Notes: generated by a model from the sequence alone, not told the origin. DNA of 8,053 bases from CAKUFA01 sp963646285 (GCA_963646285.1 CAVIWF010000074.1:1-8053), one strand, 5' to 3'; shown: positions 1 to 6,115, counted from the stretch's first letter. A program made the numbers and translations.

Positions 1-458
1 CAGTTGGACTGCACCCTGATGTAATAGCCATTGTCCAAGGTAATGCCTACCTCTAACAAGTCAAAGAGGTCGTATCCCACATAAACAATGTCGCGAAAAG
101 TACCAACAACGCACATCTGATCGGACAGCGTATAAATGTCGGTGTTTTTTACTCTCCACGAAGGGTGCAGGACATAATTGTCTTTGAAGTGGCTCAAGCG
201 TTCCATATCGGCAGGCATCAGGCGTACCCTTACATATTGGAGATCATCGTAATACACATCGAAGAAGCATGTGGCGGCGAAAGCATAATCCACACAGGAT
301 TCACACTTGGCAGGGTAGGTGAAGGTGATGCGGCGGGAAGGGGTGTCTTCGTGGTAAAGCACAGCCACGGCACGCAGCTCTTCCACGTCTTCATCGGCCA
401 AGGCCAGGCAGGGCAGCAGGAGCGAAAGGACGAGCAGCATGGCAAGGATTCGTTTCAT
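1..458 (-). CDS. Exported protein A1, tandem-paralog family, 3' end outside window
   Basis: This leftward gene starts with ATG at 458-456 and stays open to the left edge (152 codons seen). A ribosome site AAGGAGG lies at 469-475, 10 nt from the start. The N-terminus is a signal peptide: MKR, a leucine-rich core and a likely cleavage site ALA-D near residue 21. No proper lipobox is present; the LLPC motif lacks the usual small residues before Cys. The mature part closely parallels A2 (1038-1628): both share SRRITFTYPA, a YYDD segment, an IYTLSD/VYTLTD segment and a (V/I)GITLDNGY segment. Function is unknown. The RITFTYPA opening resembles exported PsbP/Mog1-like domains, but that is only a weak fold guess. 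Several cysteines lie in the exported part. It is divergent from the SH3b gene at 528, and its upstream region appears to have lost a -10 box found in related copies. Confidence 0.85.
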   Translation of the reverse strand, partial: MKRILAMLLVLSLLLPCLALADEDVEELRAVAVLYHEDTPSRRITFTYPAKCESCVDYAFAATCFFDVYYDDLQYVRVRLMPADMERLSHFKDNYVLHPSWRVKNTDIYTLSDQMCVVGTFRDIVYVGYDLFDLLEVGITLDNGYYIRVQSN

Positions 459-527
459 GTGGGTACATCCTCCTTAGGAAACGACGAAAGGACAGGGCAA
501 CAGTGAGAAAAGAAAGGCGGTATATGG
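459..527. promoter_or_regulatory. Short divergent intergenic region, shortened relative of the duplicated 5' block
   Basis: Read on the minus strand, this region keeps TTGCCCTGT, a CGT spacing motif and the AAGGAGG-(A/G)-TGTACC end seen upstream of B1 and B2. It lacks about 22 nt in between. The missing part includes the TATACT -10 candidate and the AT-rich stretch beside it. The plus-strand ribosome site for the gene at 528 (AGAAAGG at 511-517) is also here. I see no convincing promoter for either gene. Confidence 0.45.
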
Positions 528-1037
528 ATGAGTAACGAAACTGTAAGTCGGTGGCATGTGGTTGTTCCCGCAGGGCAGACGGTGCATCTGAGGAGAACGG
601 ATAAGGACAATATCAGCAACGTGATCACGGAACTTCCCAACAATTATCCCTTGGTAAGCAAAGGCAGCGGGAATCCCTTTAGACCTTTCACTGTGGATGA
701 TTGCATCGACAAAATCGATGGCTATGTTCACAGCAACTATGCTGCACCCGGTTGGGGAGGCCCTGTTGCTGACAACGAAATCTGGTATCCCCGGTACAGC
801 ACCACGGCATGGAAGCGCAGCAAGCACGTGAAGAAGTACTATCTGCCTGTGCAGCGGATTCAGGAAGACCTGTACAAGCTGGGCTACACGGTGGTAGGCA
901 AGGCAGACGGCTACTACGGCGCCAACACGGAAAAGGCAGCCAAGGCATTCCAGAGTGCCTACGGACTGACGGTCGACGGCATCTTCGGCAAGAACAGCAA
1001 GCAGAAGCTGTGGGACTTGACGGATCGGAAGGGATAA
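528..1037 (+). CDS. SH3b plus peptidoglycan-binding domain protein, no signal peptide
   Basis: This 169-residue protein probably binds the cell wall. Residues about 9-72 look like a degenerate bacterial SH3 domain: VPAGQTVHLR, a VITELP turn, and the typical ending GYVHSNY at 65-71. After a linker, residues about 107-165 form a PG_binding_1-like helical domain with QRIQEDLYKLGY, a DGYYG turn and GLTVDGIFG. No amidase, NlpC/P60 or other catalytic domain is present, and no signal peptide or membrane segment. The ATG at 528 follows AGAAAGG by about 10 nt. Its TAA (1035-1037) abuts the stop of the convergent gene A2 at 1038, leaving no room for a terminator. The gene at 3611 has the same domain style. 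It could be a phage-derived endolysin binding part or a secreted wall-anchoring partner; the sequence does not decide. Confidence 0.8.
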   Translation: MSNETVSRWHVVVPAGQTVHLRRTDKDNISNVITELPNNYPLVSKGSGNPFRPFTVDDCIDKIDGYVHSNYAAPGWGGPVADNEIWYPRYSTTAWKRSKHVKKYYLPVQRIQEDLYKLGYTVVGKADGYYGANTEKAAKAFQSAYGLTVDGIFGKNSKQKLWDLTDRKG

Positions 1038-1628
1038 TCAGCTCGAAGCATTCTCCTCCTGCGCCAGCACCTGGGGATACCATGTTTCTTCCAGCCAGTT
1101 TTCCACCGGCTCGGTATCCACAAAACTGGAAAGGATGTCAAGGAGCAGGTCGTAGCAGCCGGTGACTTGACCGGCGTAGCTCATGGATTGCACCTTGATG
1201 AAGTAGCCGTTGTCCAGGGTAATGCCAATTTCCAGCATATCAAAGGGATCACAGGGAAAGCCGCAGATGAAGCGGAACACACCGGCGGCACATATTTGAT
1301 CCGTCAGGGTATAAACAGAAGTGTGGATGTTTTTGGCAGAGTGGGTGATATAGCAGTATTCGAAATAGCTCAAACGCTCCCGGTCGGCATTCATCAGCCA
1401 AACGGCTACATACTGATAGTCATCGTAATAAACGTAGGTGAAAGTCCCAAGTGAATGGTTTGAGCGGGAAGGATACTGGGCAGGATAGGTGAAGGTGATG
1501 CGCCGGGAGGGATTGTCATCACAGTAAACCTCGCCAAGGATGCGGTCGCTATCGGTGTAGTCATCGGCCAGGGCCAGGCAGGGCAGCAGGAGCGAAAGGA
1601 CGAGCAAAATGGCAAGGATTCGTTTCAT
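1038..1628 (-). CDS. Exported protein A2, tandem-paralog family
   Basis: A 196-residue protein starting at ATG 1628-1626, with AGGAGG at 1635-1640 placed 6 nt upstream. The signal peptide (MKRILAILLVLS... to ALA-D near residue 21) is nearly identical to that of A1 at both DNA and protein level. The mature domain has RRITFTYPAQY near residue 42, YYDDYQYV, the motif IGITLDNGY, and a C-terminal helix-like LLLDILSSF followed by EPVENWLEETWYP. The mature part has six cysteines. This is the complete member of the family against which A1 and A3 can be read. The TYP opening and the closing ILSSF resemble PsbP/Mog1-like lipoprotein domains, but that is tentative. It lies 19 bp downstream of A3 in the same direction, so the two are probably co-transcribed. 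Its stop abuts that of the gene at 528-1037. Confidence 0.85.
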   Translation of the reverse strand: MKRILAILLVLSLLLPCLALADDYTDSDRILGEVYCDDNPSRRITFTYPAQYPSRSNHSLGTFTYVYYDDYQYVAVWLMNADRERLSYFEYCYITHSAKNIHTSVYTLTDQICAAGVFRFICGFPCDPFDMLEIGITLDNGYFIKVQSMSYAGQVTGCYDLLLDILSSFVDTEPVENWLEETWYPQVLAQEENASS

Positions 1629-1647
1629 GGAAATCCTCCTGATCAGG

Positions 1648-2181
1648 TCAATGCTCCTGCTCCGCCGACAGGATATAAGGCAGCCAGGCGGTGTTCAGCC
1701 ATTCTTCCACCGGGGAAGCATCGGTAAACTCACCCACCAGATCCAGCAGCAGGGGGTAAGCCGTCTTTTTGCCGGGGTAGCAGATGACCTGCAGAATCAG
1801 GGCACTGCCGTTATCCAGCTGAAAGGCAATATCCAGCAGGTAATCGTTCAGGAAGTTTTCGGCCGTGGAGGCAATGCAGAAGGTATCGTCCAGCAGCAGC
1901 ACTTCACCGCTTTTATGCCGGTTGGCAATGGATTCATAGTAGGGGGTGCCTTCCGGGTCCATGATCAGGCGGATGTAGAAGCTGCCGTCGGCGGAGAAGA
2001 CATAGGAACCATTCCGCCCATCATCAATGAAGTCATAGGCGGAAGGGTAGGTGAAGGTAATGACCCGGCCGGTTTTGGAGTTTTCTATGACAAAGCCTTC
2101 GTCACGATCCTCCTCCTCTCCCAAAGCCAGGCAGGGCAGGAGCAGGGCAAGGATCAGCAGCAGGGAACAGAAGCGTTTCAT
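1648..2181 (-). CDS. Exported protein A3, divergent paralog of A1/A2
   Basis: A 177-residue exported protein. ATG at 2181-2179 follows AGGAGG (2190-2196) by 8 nt. The signal peptide MKRFCSLLLILALLLPCLALG probably ends at ALG-E. The mature part is acidic at first (EEEDRDE) and then carries VITFTYPSAY, matching the RITFTYPA of A1/A2, a FQLDNGSA segment matching ITLDNGY, and the same C-terminal plan: LLLDLVGEF, then SPVEEWLNTAWLPY, against LLLDILSSF and EPVENWLEETWYP in A2. It is clearly homologous but much more diverged than A1 is from A2. It lies upstream of A2 in a likely operon (19 bp gap) and 105 bp downstream of B1. In that 105 bp I see only its ribosome site and no clear terminator or promoter. 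Molecular function unknown. Confidence 0.85.
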   Translation of the reverse strand: MKRFCSLLLILALLLPCLALGEEEDRDEGFVIENSKTGRVITFTYPSAYDFIDDGRNGSYVFSADGSFYIRLIMDPEGTPYYESIANRHKSGEVLLLDDTFCIASTAENFLNDYLLDIAFQLDNGSALILQVICYPGKKTAYPLLLDLVGEFTDASPVEEWLNTAWLPYILSAEQEH

Positions 2182-2286
2182 GACAGCGTCCTCCTTTGAA
2201 AGGGTTCTATCTGTTAATTATGGATTTCATGGGGTAATTCCTGCCGGGCGGATGTTTTTTTCGGGGGAAGGGGGATCAGTGCTTGA

Positions 2287-3441
2287 TCAACCTCCGCTAA
2301 GGCGATACCTGCACAGGAAAAAGGAAGTTCCGTCCTGATCCGTCTCCACCGTAATGATGTCCTCTGACTGGGCGGAGGAGAACAGGTACAGGCAGTTGCC
2401 GCAGGCGAGGGAAAGGGAAGTTCGGTTCATGTCCGCATCCAGCAGGACAAGGCGGTAAGTTTTCTGCTGAAGGGATTCGCTCCAGTAACCGTCCAGCACC
2501 ATGAGGGAAGTGCCTGCCTGCCGAAGGCTGGAGAGAAAATCAGCCCCCGCCCCGGCGGATAGGGGATGGCTGGCGGTGACGCACTGCTGCTCAAGGTCAT
2601 AGGTCAGGATGTTGGAGAGCACATTGGTAACGGAAATCTGAAAATACGCAACGCCGTACCCGCCGGCAGCGGAATTGATGCGGGCATACTCCCCATCGGG
2701 AAAGTAATCTCCCGGAAGGGTCAGGACGGATGCATGCAGGGAGCCGTCAAAGGTAAATTGACGGATTTCCAAAGCCTCCCGCCCTTGGGGCTGAACAAAC
2801 AGGCAGCCGCCCTTTTCGTCCTCGAACAGGGCGTAGGAGGTGGTGTCGTAAAGGGGAAAGGAAAGGGTTTGGTCAGACAGCCTGTGACGAATTTTCCCGG
2901 TGAAGTCGGGCTCATCCTCACAGTGAGCCCTTTGAAAGAAGGTGTAGTCGCCCATGACGGTGGTGTAGAAGGCATCATCGGTTCGCTGCTTCAGCTTCCT
3001 TGTTTTGCCCTTGGCTGCGCCGCTTTTTTTGTAGGAAGTACGGTAACAGGTTTCCATGGTGGCAACGTCCGGGTAGTATTCCTGCAGAAAGCCTTTTTCG
3101 GTCAGGATGATCTGGGCGTGAGAGAAAACGAACTTGATGGGGTCGTAGATACCCAAAGACTGGGAGCGAATTTGAGTACCATCAGCGGCAAAGATGTCCA
3201 TCCAATCCTCTGTCCGCCCGTCAGACAAAGTGGTGCCGTAAAAGATGACAAGGGTCTGGTCAGGCAGCATGGCGGCACTTTGAAAGTCGGCAGGTTCCCT
3301 GCTGAAGGCAAGGGGACAGGACTGCATCAGCTCCAAGGAGGCAACAGGCACCAGGGGTGGCAGGGTAAGCTCCTCCTCTTCGCCCCGGGCGGCAAGGGGC
3401 AGCATCAACACAGCCATCATCAGGGCTAGGAAACGCTTCAT
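2287..3441 (-). CDS. Exported 384-residue protein B1, function unknown, propeller-like blades
   Basis: The start is ATG 3441-3439, 7 nt after AAGGAGG (3449-3455). The signal peptide MKRFLALMMAVLMLPLA runs to about residue 20 and is the same as in B2. The mature protein is rich in short alternating strands with DG or ED turns, for example LPDQTLVIFYGTTLSDGR, then DWMDIFAADGTQI, and later TFDGSLHASVLTLPG and VLLDADMN. This pattern resembles beta-propeller or WD/NHL-like exported proteins, but I cannot assign a family. A basic patch KGKTRKLKQR lies near the middle. It is not a homolog of B2 beyond the signal peptide, so the shared 5' part looks like an exchanged module. It is the first gene of a possible leftward operon B1-A3-A2. 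Its promoter probably lies at 3464-3491. Confidence 0.82.
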   Translation of the reverse strand: MKRFLALMMAVLMLPLAARGEEEELTLPPLVPVASLELMQSCPLAFSREPADFQSAAMLPDQTLVIFYGTTLSDGRTEDWMDIFAADGTQIRSQSLGIYDPIKFVFSHAQIILTEKGFLQEYYPDVATMETCYRTSYKKSGAAKGKTRKLKQRTDDAFYTTVMGDYTFFQRAHCEDEPDFTGKIRHRLSDQTLSFPLYDTTSYALFEDEKGGCLFVQPQGREALEIRQFTFDGSLHASVLTLPGDYFPDGEYARINSAAGGYGVAYFQISVTNVLSNILTYDLEQQCVTASHPLSAGAGADFLSSLRQAGTSLMVLDGYWSESLQQKTYRLVLLDADMNRTSLSLACGNCLYLFSSAQSEDIITVETDQDGTSFFLCRYRLSGG

Positions 3442-3463
3442 GGTACGTCCTCCTTGTGGGGGA

Positions 3464-3491
3464 AGTATATTCTAACAAATTAACGACTGAA
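3464..3491 (-). promoter_or_regulatory. Likely leftward promoter for B1
   Basis: On the minus strand a -10 box TATACT lies at 3464-3469 (five of six consensus bases), with TTCAGT at 3486-3491 as a weak -35, 16 nt apart. An alternative pairing is TTGCCC at 3494-3499 with TAGAAT at 3469-3474, spacing 19. The region is AT-rich inside a GC-rich surround and is kept exactly in the second copy at 5104-5131. Confidence 0.5.
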
Positions 3492-3498
3492 CAGGGCA

Positions 3499-3523
3499 AG
3501 TCCTTCCGGGGAAGGGCTTTTTT
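3499..3523 (+). terminator. Rightward intrinsic terminator, copy 1
   Basis: Stem AGTCCTTC / GAAGGGCT with a CGGG loop (one T-G pair) is followed directly by six T residues on the plus strand. Its direction means it stops rightward transcripts, which at this place would be antisense to B1. It lies just beyond the promoter of B1 and is preserved in copy 2. Confidence 0.75.
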
Positions 3524-3530
3524 CTTTGGG

Positions 3531-3555
3531 AAAATGGCAAGGGGGGATGCCCTTG
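3531..3555 (-). terminator. Possible weak leftward terminator, copy 1
   Basis: Stem CAAGGG / CCCTTG (3538-3543 with 3550-3555) has a 6-nt loop. On the minus strand it is followed by CCA and then four T residues (3531-3534). The stem and T-run are short, so activity is uncertain. Together with the terminator at 3499 it would block transcription from both sides. Confidence 0.35.
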
Positions 3556-3610
3556 ATTGGGTAAAGCCAGTAAACAGAAAGACGCAAATGAACGGAAAGA
3601 AAGGAATACA

Positions 3611-4150
3611 ATGACGTACGAAACGATGCTTGAAGTAGAAACGTCCAGACATGGCAAGGGAGGAACCTTGAATATTCGAAACGCTGCCAGTACGAAGGGT
3701 AAGGTGGTTGCAACGGCACAAAATCACGACCCGATTGCGGTGAACCGTGATTCTGAGGCGAATGGGTGGATTGCCGTGAACTATGACGGCTGCAGCGGCT
3801 ATGCCATGAGCAAGTTCATCAAGGGAACAAAGGCTTACGGCACGACGGCAGCCACCGGCGCAGGCAACTATGACGGCTCCAATGTGGACTGTAAGGCAAA
3901 AACGACCCAGTCGATCAGCCTGTATACAAGTGCTGATACTTCTTCAGCAGTAAGAGCAACCATTCCGTCAGGAAAGACCATTGCGGTGGACAATTCCCTG
4001 TCGCCCATTGCTGTCTGGCTTCGTGCCGTGTATAACAACAAGCTGGGGTATGTGAAGCACGCAACGCTGGTGGTCAGCAAAGAGCCTGTTTATTATGGCG
4101 TGAAAGCCTGCTGCCGATATGGGGAAGCTTTGCTTCGGCAGGGTATGTAA
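3611..4150 (+). CDS. Two-SH3b-domain protein, truncated before its peptidoglycan-binding domain
   Basis: The ATG at 3611 follows AAAGGA closely; an upstream in-frame TTG at 3557 lacks a good ribosome site and adds a lysine-rich stretch unlike a domain, so I prefer 3611. The 179-residue product has a first SH3b domain at about 5-70 (LNIRNA at 20-25, GWIAVNYDG at 52-60, GYAMSKFI at 63-70). A second is at about 92-153 (ISLYTSADTSSAV, ending GYVKHATL). It then enters RYGEALLRQGM, the usual lead-in to a peptidoglycan-binding domain, and stops at TAA 4148-4150. The reading frame continues downstream with the rest of that domain, so the full gene was 3611-4342 (about 243 residues). There is no signal peptide and no catalytic domain. 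It is divergent from B1 and convergent with B2. Confidence 0.8.
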   Translation: MTYETMLEVETSRHGKGGTLNIRNAASTKGKVVATAQNHDPIAVNRDSEANGWIAVNYDGCSGYAMSKFIKGTKAYGTTAATGAGNYDGSNVDCKAKTTQSISLYTSADTSSAVRATIPSGKTIAVDNSLSPIAVWLRAVYNNKLGYVKHATLVVSKEPVYYGVKACCRYGEALLRQGM

Positions 4151-4342
4151 AACGACTATGTACGGGTCTTCAAGAAAGATCTTTACGATGCCGGATACCA
4201 TCAGCTTACGCTGAACAATGTGTTTGACGCAGACATGAAGGCAGCCGTTATGGATTTCCAAGCCGAGAGGAAGATTGCTTCTGACGGCATTGTGGGAACG
4301 GATACGAAAGAAAAAATGTACAGCCTTACAACCTTTGGGTGA
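4151..4342 (+). pseudogene. In-frame remainder of the SH3b protein: peptidoglycan-binding domain after a nonsense codon
   Basis: Directly after TAA (4148-4150), the same frame reads NDYVRVFKKDLYDAGY, then VMDFQAERKIASDGIVG and KMYSL, ending at TGA 4340-4342. This is 63 residues of a PG_binding_1-like domain with the same plan as residues 107-165 of the gene at 528. The domain joins RQGM and NDYV with exactly one residue replaced by the stop, so one nonsense change explains the split and no frameshift is needed. There is no start codon or ribosome site of its own, so it is probably untranslated unless the stop is read through. It ends 7 bp before the stop of the convergent gene B2. Confidence 0.75.
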
Positions 4343-4349
4343 TACGGTC

Positions 4350-5081
4350 TCAACCATCCGGCTCAGGCAGAACCTCCCCGGTGGTTTCGTCCAGATGGTA
4401 AACAAGCCCGATGTCGTCCACCTCTGCAACAAAGGTCAGGCACCAGGAGTGCAGGGTGTAGTCGTACCAGGAGGCAAGCTGCCGGTCACTGAGGGAAAAG
4501 GCCTGGGGCGCACCTACTTGGGCAGAATAGTCCAGTATTTTTTGCCTGGCCTGAAGGCCGTCCATTTGGGGGAATGCGCCGGTGCAGGCGTTCATGTGCA
4601 CATCGGCCAGGCAGGTGGTTCGCCGGTAAAAGCCAATGACCCACTCGGCGTTCTCCCCGTGGCGGATGCAGCTGACGGATACCAGATAATCGTCCATCTC
4701 CTCCTCGGAGAGAAGCTGATGCGCCGCCGCCCACTGGGCAGCCTTTTCCACTGCCGTGTCACGGGGGATCATGGTATCGTCCGGGCAGACGTACGCCTGG
4801 GCATTAATCCCTGACAGAAAGGAGAGGAAGGGCACCCAACCCTCGTGGTAGGTGCGGATCCGCTCTTCTTCCATGGCGCACAGGGTGGGCACGGCATTGT
4901 GCAGGGCGGCCTTGGCCTCTGGCGACCAGAACCGGAACAGTCCGCCGTTTGCTTCCTTCAAGTCATCGTAGTACGCTTCAAGCCCGTAATCCGCCGTAAA
5001 GACAGGCAGGGCAGTGTCCTCGGCAAGGGCGGCAAGGGGCAGCATCAACACAGCCATCATCAGGGCCAGGAAACGCTTCAT
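4350..5081 (-). CDS. Exported PepSY-like protein B2
   Basis: A 243-residue protein starting at ATG 5081-5079, 7 nt after AAGGAGG (5089-5095). The signal peptide MKRFLALMMAVLMLPLAALA ends at ALA-E. The mature part has a helical segment with FWSPEAKAALHN, then a lead-in helix near PRDTAVEKAAQWAAAH, and LVSVSCIRHGENAEWVIGFYRR followed by VHMNACTGAF. The C-terminal region again has WCLTFVAEVDD, then VYHLDETTGEVL. The pattern of a strand with W-x-V-x-F followed by a strand ending in a TG(E/A) turn is typical of PepSY-like domains in exported Clostridia proteins, usually of unknown or peptidase-inhibitor role. The assignment is by pattern only. Promoter, ribosome site and signal peptide are duplicated from, or to, those of B1. 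It converges with the broken SH3b gene and diverges from the capsid gene. Confidence 0.83.
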   Translation of the reverse strand: MKRFLALMMAVLMLPLAALAEDTALPVFTADYGLEAYYDDLKEANGGLFRFWSPEAKAALHNAVPTLCAMEEERIRTYHEGWVPFLSFLSGINAQAYVCPDDTMIPRDTAVEKAAQWAAAHQLLSEEEMDDYLVSVSCIRHGENAEWVIGFYRRTTCLADVHMNACTGAFPQMDGLQARQKILDYSAQVGAPQAFSLSDRQLASWYDYTLHSWCLTFVAEVDDIGLVYHLDETTGEVLPEPDG

Positions 5082-5103
5082 GGTACGTCCTCCTTGTGGG
5101 GGA

Positions 5104-5131
5104 AGTATATTCTAACAAATTAACGACTGAA
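5104..5131 (-). promoter_or_regulatory. Likely leftward promoter for B2
   Basis: Same sequence as 3464-3491: -10 TATACT at 5104-5109 on the minus strand and TTCAGT at 5126-5131, spacing 16. Exact conservation between copies within an otherwise mutating block supports function. Confidence 0.5.
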
Positions 5132-5138
5132 CAGGGCA

Positions 5139-5163
5139 AGTCCTTCCGGGGAAGGGCTTTTTT
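5139..5163 (+). terminator. Rightward intrinsic terminator, copy 2
   Basis: The stem AGTCCTTC / GAAGGGCT, loop CGGG and T6 tract are identical to copy 1. It is the first visible rightward terminator after the SH3b gene at 3611-4342. A transcript of that gene would therefore run antisense through the whole of B2 before stopping. Confidence 0.75.
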
Positions 5164-5170
5164 CTTGCGG

Positions 5171-5195
5171 AAAAATGGAAAGGGGGGATGCCTTT
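5171..5195 (-). terminator. Possible weak leftward terminator, copy 2
   Basis: Stem AAAGG / CCTTT (5179-5183 with 5191-5195) with a run of five T on the minus strand beyond it (5171-5175). It is shorter than copy 1; one stem pair has become G-T. Weak. Confidence 0.25.
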
Positions 5196-5252
5196 GATTG
5201 ACTGAAACCGTCCCAACGCAAACCAACGACTGAAAAAGAAGGAGAAAGAATC

Positions 5253-6056
5253 ATGGCCATTACGAATTTTATTCCCAAGGTATGGAGCGCACGCCTGCAG
5301 GAGAACCTGCGGAAGTCCCTGGTGTTCGGTAAGCTGTGCAACCGGAACTGGGAGGGTGACATCAGCCACTGGGGGGACACGGTGCACATTAACTCTCTGG
5401 CGGATATTACCGTGCGCCCCTACACCCCCAATGAGGACATTGAGGAGCCGGAGCAGCTTTCCGGCAGCGACATGACCCTGACCATTGACCACGGGGCTTA
5501 TTACAACTTTTACCTGAACGATGTGGACGCTGCCCAGGCTCGGGCAGATGTGATGGACGCCGCCATGCGTGCCGCAGCGGAAAAGCTGGCGGAGGATACG
5601 GAGGCCTACATTCTGGGGGTCATCCGTGCCGGGGCAGGCACCAAGGCAGAGGGCGCACTGCCTGCCGGCGGCGTGTACGAGCTGCTGGTGAACATCAAGA
5701 CGGCGCTGGACGGCAAGCACATGCCCAAGCAGGGGCGGAAGCTGGTAATGCCCTCTTCCGTGGAAAGTCAGCTGCTGCTGGATAATCGGTTCATCACGGC
5801 CACGGCCGCCGGCAATGATCGGCTGGCGGAAGGCAGCGTGGCACGGGCGGCAGGGTTTGATATTTACATCAGCGCTGACCTGACGGACGAGATCATCGCC
5901 ATGAACAGCGACAGCGTAACCTTTGCCTCCTGCCTGACCCGCACGGAAGCCTACCGCCGGGAAAAGGGTTTTGACGATGGGGTGAAGGGCTTGAGCCTGT
6001 GCGGCGCCAAGGTGGTAATCCCGGAATGCGTGTATTTGTATCAGATGAAGGGATAA
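5253..6056 (+). CDS. Phage major capsid protein (HK97 fold, P22-coat-like family)
   Basis: This 267-residue protein builds the shell of a phage head. The N-terminus MAITNFIPKVWSARLQ, a VFG segment near 24-26, the EGDISHWGDTVHINS stretch at about 34-48 and a DIEEPEQLSGSDMTLTIDHGAYY segment are typical of this family. Next come YLNDVDAAQARADVMDAAMRAAAEKLAEDTE (the long spine-helix region), PKQGRKLVMPSSVESQLL (P domain), FDIYISADL and a C-terminal VVIPECVYLYQMKG. The family assignment is from recognised style, not a search. The length is somewhat short for the family but the ends look intact. ATG at 5253 follows AAGGAG (5239-5244) by 8 nt. No terminase, portal, protease or scaffold gene precedes it in the window, and the next phage gene starts 751 bp downstream, which is abnormal for a head operon. 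Confidence 0.9.
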   Translation: MAITNFIPKVWSARLQENLRKSLVFGKLCNRNWEGDISHWGDTVHINSLADITVRPYTPNEDIEEPEQLSGSDMTLTIDHGAYYNFYLNDVDAAQARADVMDAAMRAAAEKLAEDTEAYILGVIRAGAGTKAEGALPAGGVYELLVNIKTALDGKHMPKQGRKLVMPSSVESQLLLDNRFITATAAGNDRLAEGSVARAAGFDIYISADLTDEIIAMNSDSVTFASCLTRTEAYRREKGFDDGVKGLSLCGAKVVIPECVYLYQMKG

Positions 6057-6063
6057 GAATCTT

Positions 6064-6113
6064 GCAGAGGGCTTTGCGGTCGCCCCCTGCACCCCTTCGC
6101 AGCCTCCCTTCGG
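6064..6113 (+). repeat. Hairpin repeat R1
   Basis: Stem GCAGAGGGC / GCCCCCTGC (6064-6072 with 6082-6090, one A-C mismatch), loop TTTGCGGTC. The tail carries two CCCTTCG motifs. It starts 7 bp after the capsid stop codon. Confidence 0.88.
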
Positions 6114-6115
6114 AT

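Larger units (their letters stand above)
3391..3558. repeat. Duplicated 5' expression/export block, copy 1
   Basis: About 168 bp that match 5031-5198 (offset 1640) with only a few substitutions and one single-base indel. From left to right it holds the signal-peptide codons of B1, the ribosome site, the leftward promoter, a rightward terminator hairpin and a G-rich hairpin, ending near a TTGATT motif. Similarity stops at the mature-protein codons on one side and before the start of the plus-strand gene on the other. Confidence 0.9.
5031..5198. repeat. Duplicated 5' expression/export block, copy 2
   Basis: Second copy of the block at 3391-3558. It carries the B2 signal-peptide codons, ribosome site, promoter, rightward terminator and a G-rich hairpin. 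The part from the ribosome site through the terminator stem and T-run is identical to copy 1. Differences cluster in the right-hand hairpin. It ends about 55 bp before the capsid start codon. Confidence 0.9.

Noticed and set aside
2240..2270. T7 tract after a GC-rich stretch as a plus-strand terminator
   Set aside because: The bases before the T-run do not form a continuous stem, and no plus-strand gene precedes it.
2566..3429. 287-codon plus-strand frame opposite B1
   Set aside because: Low-complexity Gly/Val/Gln-rich product, no ribosome site, and the minus frame has a signal peptide and good start.
3557..3610. Upstream TTG start for the SH3b gene
   Set aside because: No ribosome site in place, and the extra 18 residues are a lysine-rich, undomain-like extension; ATG 3611 has AAAGGA at good distance.
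4148..4150. Recoding of TAA to a sense codon in a phage-type code
   Set aside because: Several intact genes here, including the capsid and connector genes, end in TAA at the expected place.
6064..6090. Hairpin repeats as intrinsic terminators
   Set aside because: No T-run follows the stems on either strand.
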